A stretch of 5,065 nt of DNA from contig JAFMQQ010000276.1 of NCBI GenBank assembly GCA_017354595.1, positions 1-5,065 on the forward strand, given 5' to 3'. A model generated the notes under the pieces. It saw only the letters and a list, made by a program, of their open reading frames with translations. It searched no databases and had not been told where the DNA came from. The number at the start of each line of letters is the position of its first letter. Position 1 is the stretch's first letter. A program made the position numbers and the translations under genes. Source of the DNA: Micromonosporaceae bacterium (lineage in GTDB: Bacteria > Actinomycetota > Actinomycetes > Mycobacteriales > Micromonosporaceae). Shown here one piece after another: positions 1 through 5,065 of this stretch.

Positions 1-2690
1 GCGGGGGAGCGGGCGAGCTGCTCAGTGCGCTGCGTACCAATGCCGGGCTGCGGGAGCGGCTGGCGGCGGTACTCGGCGCCTCCGACGCCCTCGGCGACCA
101 CCTGGTCGCCCACCGGGGCGAGTGGCGGGTGCTCGCCGCGCCCGACGGGTACGCGCTGCGGTTCGGGGTCTCCGCCGGCGGGGTGGGTGGTGCCGGGGAG
201 ACGGTCGGCCGGCTGCGGATGGCGTACCGCCGCGCGCTGCTGCGCATCGCCACCGGCGACCTGACCGGGGCGCTGGACGTGGAGCAGACCATGGCGGCGC
301 TCTCCACCCTCGCCGACGCCACCCTCGCGGCCGCCTACGCCCTGGCCGGCGGCGGTCCAACCCTGGGCCTCGCCATCATCGCGATGGGCAAGTGCGGTGG
401 CCGGGAGCTCAATTACGTGTCCGATGTGGACGTCATCTTCGTCGCCGAGCGGGAGGAGGATCTCGCCGAGGCCACCCGGGTCGCCGCCCGGCTGATGGAG
501 ATCTGCGGCCAGGTCGCCTGGCCGATCGACGCCAACCTGCGGCCGGAGGGCAGCCACGGCCCGCTGGTACGCACGCTGGACAGTCACCGCGCGTACTACA
601 GGCGGTGGGCCCGCACCTGGGAGTTCCAGGCGCTGCTGAAGGCACGCCCGGCCGCCGGCGATACCCGGCTGGGCCAGGAGTGGCTGGCGGCGGTACAGCC
701 CCTGGTGTGGCAGGCGGCGCAGCGGCCGGAGGCGGTGGAGGACATCCGGGCGATGCGGCGGCGTATCGTCGACGCGGTTCCACGCTCCGAAGTGGACAGA
801 GAGATCAAGCGTGGCCCGGGCGGGCTGCGCGACATCGAGTTCGCGGTACAGCTGCTCCAGCTGGTACACGGGCGGGCGGACGAGTCGCTGCGCTCACCCT
901 CCACTCTGGACGCACTGCGCGCGCTGGTCGCCGGCGGGTACGTGGGCCGCGCCGACGGGGAGCGGCTGGACCGGGCGTACCAGTTCCTGCGCGGGGTCGA
1001 GCACCGGCTACAGCTGCAGAAGCTGCGCCGTACCCACACCGTGCCGGCCGAGCCGGCGGCGCTGCGCTGGCTGGCCCAGGGACTCGGCTACCGGGGCAAC
1101 CCGGACCGGGACGCGGTGCAGGCGTTCCGGGCCGCCTGGGTGGAGTACGCGGCGCAAGTGCGCCGGCTGCACGCCAAGCTGCTGTACCGGCCGCTGCTGG
1201 AGGCGGTGGCCCGGGTACCCACCGAGGACCTGCGGCTGACCCCGGACGCGGCGGGGCGGCGGCTGGAGGTGCTCGGCTTCGCCGACCCGCCCGCCGCGCT
1301 GCGCCACATCCAGGCGCTGACCAGCGGGGTGTCCCGTACCGCCGCGATCCAGCGGCAGCTGCTGCCGGTGCTGCTGTCGGAGTTCGCCGACGCACCGGAG
1401 CCCGACCGCGGCCTGCTCGCCTACCGCCAGGTCTCCGAGTCGCTCGGCGCCACCCCCTGGTACCTGCGCCTGCTGCGCGACGAGGGCCCGGTCGCGCTGC
1501 GCCTGGCCGGACTGCTCGGCCTGTCCCGGTACATCACCGACCTGCTGGCCCGCGACCCGGAGGCGCTGCGCCTGCTCGCCGACGACGGGGAACTGGTGCC
1601 GCGTGAGGCGGCCGTGCTGCACGACGGCTTCTGTGCGGCCGCCATCCGGCATGACCAGCCGGCGCAGGCGGTGGCGGCGATCCGGGCGCTGCGCCGGCGT
1701 GAGCTGTTCCGCATCGCCGGCGCCGACCTGATCGGCCTGCTCGACATCGGCCGGGTCGGCACGGCGCTCGCCGATGTCGTGGATGCCACCCTCGGCGCCA
1801 CCCTCGAGGTGGCCAACCCGACCGGTGTTCGGCTGGCAATCATCGGTATGGGGCGGCTGGGCGGGTACGAGATGAGCTACCCGTCCGATGCCGACGTGCT
1901 CTTCGTGTACGAGCCGGATCCGGGTCAGGACGAGGCGGCGGCGAGCCAGGCGGCGCACCAGGTCGCGGAGCAGCTGCGGCTGCTGCTCGCGGCACCCGCG
2001 CCGGAGCCGGCGCTGGGCGTCGATACCGACCTGCGCCCAGAGGGCCGGCAGGGGCCGCTGGTGCGCAGCCTCGCCGCGTACCAGCAGTACTACCAGCGGT
2101 GGTCCCGGGTCTGGGAGTCGCAGGCGCTGCTGCGTGCCAGGTTCGTGGCCGGCGACCGGGAGCTGGCCGACCGGTTCCTCGCCATCGCCGACCGGAAGCG
2201 GTACCCGGTCGGTGGCCTGGATCGCGAGCAGATGACCGAGATCCGGCGGATCAAGGCCAGAGTGGACAGTGAGCGGCTGCCGCGCGGCGCCGACCCGGCA
2301 CTGCACGCGAAGCTGGGCCGCGGCGGTCTGGCCGATGTGGAGTGGACGGTGCAGCTGTTGCAACTGCGGTACGGCGCCAGGGTGCCGGAGCTGCGTACCA
2401 CCCGCACCCTGGCGGCGCTGGCCGCGGCGCGGCGGGCGGAGCTGATCGACGGCGCGGACGCGATCGCGCTCTCCGCGGCGTGGACTCTCGCCAGCCGGGT
2501 GCGCAACGCGCTGATGCTGGTGCGTGGCCGCCCCACCGACCAGCTGCCCCGGCACGGTACCGAGCTGGCCGGCGTGGTACGCATCCTGACCCGCGACGCC
2601 GGCGCCGACCCGGGCGGGTTCGTGGACGACTACCTGCGTACCGCGCGCCGCGCCCGTACCGTCTTCGACCGCCTCTTCCAACCCCGCTGA
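1..2690 (+). CDS. glnE: Bifunctional glutamine synthetase adenylyltransferase/adenylyl-removing enzyme, 5' partial
   Basis: This cytoplasmic enzyme adds AMP to, and removes it from, the conserved tyrosine of glutamine synthetase I, switching ammonium assimilation off and on. The reading frame is open from base 3 to the TGA at 2688-2690, giving 895 visible residues. Actinobacterial GlnE is usually about 1000 aa, so roughly the first 100 residues are missing. GTG at 129 is an internal codon: the residues before it (ELLSALRTNAGLRERLAAVLG) already match the family. Two homologous halves are visible. The N-terminal adenylyl-removing half has GKCGGRELNYVSDVD (Asp141 and Asp143 of the fragment), NLRPEG (178) and DIEFAVQLLQL (277). 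The C-terminal adenylyl-transferase half has GMGRLGGYEMSYPSDAD (Asp629 and Asp631), DLRPEG (676) and DVEWTVQLLQL (778). Both metal-binding DxD pairs are intact, so both activities are probably kept. No frameshift or internal stop is seen. No glutamine synthetase gene lies in the window. Identification is very secure. Confidence 0.98.
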   Translation, partial: GGAGELLSALRTNAGLRERLAAVLGASDALGDHLVAHRGEWRVLAAPDGYALRFGVSAGGVGGAGETVGRLRMAYRRALLRIATGDLTGALDVEQTMAALSTLADATLAAAYALAGGGPTLGLAIIAMGKCGGRELNYVSDVDVIFVAEREEDLAEATRVAARLMEICGQVAWPIDANLRPEGSHGPLVRTLDSHRAYYRRWARTWEFQALLKARPAAGDTRLGQEWLAAVQPLVWQAAQRPEAVEDIRAMRRRIVDAVPRSEVDREIKRGPGGLRDIEFAVQLLQLVHGRADESLRSPSTLDALRALVAGGYVGRADGERLDRAYQFLRGVEHRLQLQKLRRTHTVPAEPAALRWLAQGLGYRGNPDRDAVQAFRAAWVEYAAQVRRLHAKLLYRPLLEAVARVPTEDLRLTPDAAGRRLEVLGFADPPAALRHIQALTSGVSRTAAIQRQLLPVLLSEFADAPEPDRGLLAYRQVSESLGATPWYLRLLRDEGPVALRLAGLLGLSRYITDLLARDPEALRLLADDGELVPREAAVLHDGFCAAAIRHDQPAQAVAAIRALRRRELFRIAGADLIGLLDIGRVGTALADVVDATLGATLEVANPTGVRLAIIGMGRLGGYEMSYPSDADVLFVYEPDPGQDEAAASQAAHQVAEQLRLLLAAPAPEPALGVDTDLRPEGRQGPLVRSLAAYQQYYQRWSRVWESQALLRARFVAGDRELADRFLAIADRKRYPVGGLDREQMTEIRRIKARVDSERLPRGADPALHAKLGRGGLADVEWTVQLLQLRYGARVPELRTTRTLAALAAARRAELIDGADAIALSAAWTLASRVRNALMLVRGRPTDQLPRHGTELAGVVRILTRDAGADPGGFVDDYLRTARRARTVFDRLFQPR

Positions 2691-2702
2691 CCCATCTCGT
2701 TG

Positions 2703-2733
2703 TTGACAGCCGCTACACCCGTCGGCCTATAGT
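2703..2733 (+). promoter_or_regulatory. Sigma-70-type promoter of the gntR-ABC operon
   Basis: A perfect -35 hexamer TTGACA (2703-2708) is followed after 19 bp by TATAGT (2728-2733), five of six matches to TATAAT. The 19-bp spacer is longer than the usual 17-18 bp, so basal strength may be moderate. It begins 12 bases after the glnE stop, in the only AT-richer stretch of the window. Transcription would be expected to start near 2740, giving a leader of about 40 nt before the regulator start at 2780. Seen by eye; not mapped experimentally. Confidence 0.7.
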
Positions 2734-2734
2734 G

Positions 2735-2746
2735 CTAGGAACCTAG
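2735..2746 (+). promoter_or_regulatory. Candidate operator for the GntR regulator (CTAGG-AA-CCTAG)
   Basis: A perfect 5-bp inverted repeat with a 2-bp centre starts one base after the -10 box and covers the predicted transcription start. A palindrome in this place, directly ahead of a gntR gene, is the usual layout of an autorepressor site, since a bound dimer would block RNA polymerase. A weaker outer pair, GTGC (2732-2735) and GCAC (2753-2756), could extend the site. Binding by the neighbouring regulator is an inference from position and symmetry. Confidence 0.5.
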
Positions 2747-2764
2747 TTGAATGCACCTCCCGCC

Positions 2765-2770
2765 AAAGGA
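2765..2770 (+). promoter_or_regulatory. Ribosome binding site that sets the gntR start
   Basis: AAAGGA is a good Shine-Dalgarno match lying 9 nt before GTG at 2780. The alternative in-frame TTG at 2747 has no such site and lies only about 7 nt after the predicted transcription start, so this site favours GTG at 2780. Confidence 0.7.
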
Positions 2771-2779
2771 TGGGCAACG

Positions 2780-3208
2780 GTGATCGAGTTTCATCTGCAG
2801 TCCCGCTCCGGCGTGGCTCCCTACCTGCAGCTCATCCAGCAGGTCCGCCGGGCGATGCGGCTCGGGCTGCTGACCGAGGGGGATCAGCTGCCCACCGTCA
2901 AGGACGTGGTGGCCAAGGTGGCGATCAACCCCAACACCGTGCTCAAGGCATACCGCGAACTTGAGTACGAGGGACTGGTATCGGCCCGCCCCGGGGTGGG
3001 CACCTTCGTCACCCGCACGCTGACCGACGACTCCCTGGCCGCGCACGGGCCGCTGCAGCAGGAGCTGCGCGGCTGGCTGCGCAGGGCGCTCGCGGCCGGG
3101 ATGGACGCGGAGAGCATCGAGGCACTGTTCCTGAACACCTTTCGAACCCTGAGTGATTTCGCCGGCGAGGTGGACGGCGCCGGCACCAACATCGAGGAGC
3201 CAGCATGA
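2780..3208 (+). CDS. GntR-family transcriptional regulator, YtrA subfamily
   Basis: A 142-aa DNA-binding protein, probably the repressor of the operon it heads. I chose GTG at 2780 because it follows AAAGGA at good spacing and because the protein then begins IEFHLQSRSGVAPYLQL, the usual opening of this subfamily; an upstream TTG at 2747 would add 11 unlikely residues. The winged helix-turn-helix covers about residues 14-78: PYLQLIQQVR (first helix), LPTVKDVVAKVAINPNTVLKAY (helix-turn-helix, 37-58), RELEYEGLV, and the wing R70-PGVGTF. The rest, about 80-142, is a short mostly helical tail with no large effector-binding domain, which is typical of YtrA members and suits dimerisation. Its stop overlaps the ATPase start by ATGA. 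Relatives control ABC transporters and, in Bacillus subtilis, respond to cell-wall antibiotics; the signal here is unknown. The family call is secure, the repressor role inferred. Confidence 0.93.
   Translation: MIEFHLQSRSGVAPYLQLIQQVRRAMRLGLLTEGDQLPTVKDVVAKVAINPNTVLKAYRELEYEGLVSARPGVGTFVTRTLTDDSLAAHGPLQQELRGWLRRALAAGMDAESIEALFLNTFRTLSDFAGEVDGAGTNIEEPA
3194..3199 (+). promoter_or_regulatory. Ribosome binding site of the ABC ATPase gene
   Basis: GAGGAG sits 5 nt before ATG at 3205, inside the last codons of the regulator gene. Together with the ATGA overlap it supports this start and suggests that ribosomes both re-initiate and load afresh here. Confidence 0.8.
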
Positions 3209-4095
3209 GCGCCGTGCTGCGGACCGAACAACTCACCAAGCGGTACGGGCGCCGCGAAGCGCTCTCCAACTGCACGCTGGCCATCCCACCCGGGCGGGTG
3301 GTCGGGCTGGTCGGGCCCAACGGCGCCGGCAAGACGACCCTGCTGCAGATCGCGGTGGGCATGCTGCGGCCCACCGCGGGCAGCATCGAGGTGCTCGGCG
3401 GCCGGCCGGCCTCCGGCGCCGCCCAGCTGGCCCGGGTCGGTTTCGTCGCCCAGGACACACCGACCTACGCCGGTCTGTCCATTGAGGACCATCTGCGCTT
3501 CGGTGCGCACACCAACCCGCGCTGGGACCAGCGGCTGGCCGCCGACCGGATCGCCAGTCTGGGCCTGGATCCGGCGCAGAAGGCGGGCAAGCTCTCCGGC
3601 GGGCAGCGCGCCCAGCTGGCGCTGACCCTGGCCATCGCCAAGCGACCGGAGCTGCTCATCCTGGACGAGCCGGTGGCCAGCCTGGATCCGCTGGCCCGGC
3701 GTGAGTTCCTGAAGAGCCTGATGGCGTACATCGCCGAGCACGGCGCCAGCGTCATCCTCTCCTCGCACCTGGTCTCCGACCTGGAGCGGGTCTGCGACTA
3801 CCTGGTGGTGCTGGTCGCCTCCCGGGTACGGGTCGCCGGCGAGGTGGAGGAGCTGCTCGCCAGCCACCACCGGCTCACCGGTCCCCGGCGGGAGGTCACC
3901 GACCTGCTGCCCTGCGCCGAGCCGATCGAGGAGAGCCACACCGACCGGCAGTCCACTGTGGTGGTACGCAGCACGGCGCCGATCGACGACCCGGCATGGG
4001 TGGTGGAGCCAGTGAGCCTGGAGGACCTGGTGCTCGCGTACATGGCGCAGAGTGCCGCGCAGACCCGACCGGTGCTGGAGATGACCACACGATGA
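3205..4095 (+). CDS. ABC transporter ATP-binding protein
   Basis: A 296-aa cytoplasmic ATPase that would power the membrane subunit encoded next to it. All expected motifs are present in order: Walker A GPNGAGKTT (37-45), Q-loop Gln83, signature LSGGQ (130-134), Walker B LLILDEP (150-156) with catalytic Glu155, D-loop SLD (159-161) and switch His188. The signature runs on as RAQLALTLAIAKRPELL, and VASLDPLARREFL follows, both common in YtrB-like ATPases beside GntR genes in actinomycetes. The nucleotide-binding domain ends near residue 215. The last 80 or so residues, starting near HHRLTGPRR, are not part of the core and probably form a small accessory domain. The start is fixed by GAGGAG 5 nt upstream and by the ATGA overlap with the regulator; the stop overlaps the membrane gene in the same way. 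The motifs indicate an active ATPase. The substrate cannot be told, though export or membrane-stress relief is more likely than uptake because no solute-binding protein is seen. Confidence 0.96.
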   Translation: MSAVLRTEQLTKRYGRREALSNCTLAIPPGRVVGLVGPNGAGKTTLLQIAVGMLRPTAGSIEVLGGRPASGAAQLARVGFVAQDTPTYAGLSIEDHLRFGAHTNPRWDQRLAADRIASLGLDPAQKAGKLSGGQRAQLALTLAIAKRPELLILDEPVASLDPLARREFLKSLMAYIAEHGASVILSSHLVSDLERVCDYLVVLVASRVRVAGEVEELLASHHRLTGPRREVTDLLPCAEPIEESHTDRQSTVVVRSTAPIDDPAWVVEPVSLEDLVLAYMAQSAAQTRPVLEMTTR

Positions 4096-5065
4096 CCTGG
4101 ATGACCTGGCGGCAGTTCCGCGCCCAGACCTGGATCGCCACCGTACTGGTCGCGGCGGGCGGCGCACTGCTCGCGTTGACTGTCCACTCGGTCGCCGCCG
4201 CGTACCGCGACTCCGGCCTCGCCGGTTGCTCGGCCGACTGCGCGCGGGCGGTTGACGGCTTCACGGCGCGGCTGCAGGCGGGCAACCTCATCTCCATCCA
4301 CGACGCCCTGACCGGGTTGCTCTATGTGTGCCCCGCACTGATCGGGATCTTCTGGGGTGCTCCGCTGATCGCCCGGGAACTGGAGACGGGAACGCACGGG
4401 CTGGTGTGGAGCCAGTCGGTGACCCGCACCCGGTGGCTCGCCACCAAGCTCGTGATCGTCGGGGGAGCTGCGGCGGCGAGCGTCGGAGCCCTCAGCTGGG
4501 CGACGACGGCCTGGGCGAGCCACATCGACCAGGTGGGCGGCGGGCGGCTGTCGCCGCTGCTGTTCGCCGGGCGGGGCCTGGTACCCGTCGGCTACGCGCT
4601 GTTCGCTTTCATGCTCGGTGTCACGCTCGGCATGGTGATCCGCCGGACCGTACCCGCGATGGCGGCGACCCTGGCTGTCTACATTGGAGCGGCGATCGCG
4701 ATGCCGCTGTGGCTGCGCGGCCACCTGGTGCCCGCCGCGCACAGCACGATGCCGCTGAACACGGACTGGGTGAGCGGCATCTCGGTCGGTCCGGGCGGGC
4801 TGCGGCTGGTCACCCAGCCGCACATACCCGGTGCCTGGGTACTGGCCAGCCGCATCCTTACGCCCACCGGCCAGCCACTCACCGGTGCCGGCGCCGAGCA
4901 GCACTGCGGGTCGGCCGTCGGATCGCAGCAGTGCTTCGACTGGATCGGCAGCCTGGGTCTGCGTGAGGAGCTGACCCTGCACCCGGCGAATCACTTCTGG
5001 CCGCTGCAGTTCGCCGAGTCGGGTCTGTTCCTCGCCGTCTCGGTACTGCTGGCCGCATTCTGCTT
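4092..5065 (+). CDS. ABC-2-type transporter membrane subunit, 3' partial
   Basis: The frame opens at ATG 4092, overlaps the ATPase stop by ATGA and stays open to the window edge: 324 complete codons and no stop. A second in-frame ATG at 4101 is possible; a weak GGAG lies 11 nt before the first. The protein starts MTWMTWRQFRAQTW, common in actinobacterial ABC membrane subunits. Hydrophobic segments lie near residues 14-36, 74-94, 116-140, 161-183, 188-208 and 309 to the edge. The cytoplasmic stretch RELETGTHGLVWSQSVTRTRW (95-115) resembles the coupling region of ABC-2 permeases and follows the second membrane segment, as expected. With the N-terminus inside, residues 37-73 and a long loop of about 209-305 would face outside. 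Each holds a cysteine pair (Cys46/Cys50 and Cys272/Cys281), possibly disulfide-bonded. It would pair with the ATPase just upstream as a homodimer or with a further subunit beyond the edge. The ABC membrane call is firm; substrate unknown. Confidence 0.88.
   Translation, partial: MTWMTWRQFRAQTWIATVLVAAGGALLALTVHSVAAAYRDSGLAGCSADCARAVDGFTARLQAGNLISIHDALTGLLYVCPALIGIFWGAPLIARELETGTHGLVWSQSVTRTRWLATKLVIVGGAAAASVGALSWATTAWASHIDQVGGGRLSPLLFAGRGLVPVGYALFAFMLGVTLGMVIRRTVPAMAATLAVYIGAAIAMPLWLRGHLVPAAHSTMPLNTDWVSGISVGPGGLRLVTQPHIPGAWVLASRILTPTGQPLTGAGAEQHCGSAVGSQQCFDWIGSLGLREELTLHPANHFWPLQFAESGLFLAVSVLLAAFC

Noticed and set aside
129..131. GTG at 129 as the glnE start
   Set aside because: The frame is open to the left edge and the codons before it already match GlnE, so the true start is outside the window.
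122..1606. 494-codon plus-strand frame overlapping glnE
   Set aside because: An Ala/Gly/Arg/Pro-rich shadow in the wrong frame with no recognisable motif; the glnE frame runs through it without a break.
1008..2681. 557-codon open frame on the minus strand opposite glnE
   Set aside because: Long antisense frames are expected opposite high-GC genes with G/C third positions. The translation is low-complexity (Gln, Arg, Gly, His rich) with no family resemblance, and the plus-strand frame is unmistakably glnE.
2709..2726. GCCG-N10-CGGC inverted repeat inside the 19-bp promoter spacer, like a MerR-type site
   Set aside because: The arms are 4 bp of pure G/C in a GC-rich genome, so chance is likely, and no MerR-type regulator is in the window. 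The better symmetry is the CTAGG palindrome downstream of the -10 box.
4328..4966. 212-codon plus-strand frame inside the membrane-subunit gene
   Set aside because: An Arg/Gly/Asp-rich shadow frame. The frame from 4092 gives well-placed hydrophobic segments and continues the operon by an ATGA overlap.
2884..4994. Two long minus-strand frames (2884-4167 and 3798-4994) opposite the regulator and transporter genes
   Set aside because: Their compositions are typical of antisense shadows, they overlap each other, and the plus strand has full ABC motifs and a consistent membrane topology.

Overview
The window is very GC-rich, with codon third positions almost always G or C. It carries an actinobacterial-type glnE next to a GntR/ABC-transporter operon. 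This points to a high-GC actinomycete; codon use and protein style resemble Micromonosporaceae such as Micromonospora or Salinispora, but the genus is inferred from general resemblance only. All real genes found lie on the plus strand, coding density is close to complete, and there are no signs of mobile elements, CRISPR arrays or RNA genes.

Layout: (1) Positions 1-2690 hold the 3' nine-tenths or so of glnE, the two-headed glutamine synthetase adenylyltransferase/adenylyl-removing enzyme; its start lies before the window. (2) Positions 2691-2779 are the only real intergenic gap. It contains a sigma-70-like promoter (TTGACA, 19 bp, TATAGT) and, just downstream of the -10 box, a short perfect palindrome (CTAGG-AA-CCTAG) that is a good candidate operator. 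(3) Positions 2780-5065 form a three-gene operon: a short YtrA-subfamily GntR regulator (142 aa), an ABC-transporter ATPase (296 aa) and an ABC-2-type membrane subunit that runs off the right edge. The genes overlap by ATGA at both junctions, so translation is probably coupled.

How they work together: the regulator probably represses its own operon through the palindrome at the transcription start and is relieved by an unknown signal. The ATPase and membrane protein would form one exporter or membrane-stress transporter. In the characterised relative, B. subtilis ytrABCDEF, induction is by cell-wall-active antibiotics; the substrate here cannot be read from sequence. glnE belongs to nitrogen control and appears to be only a positional neighbour. 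I see no clearly new system; the most useful points are the operator/promoter arrangement, the corrected regulator start and the membrane subunit at the edge.
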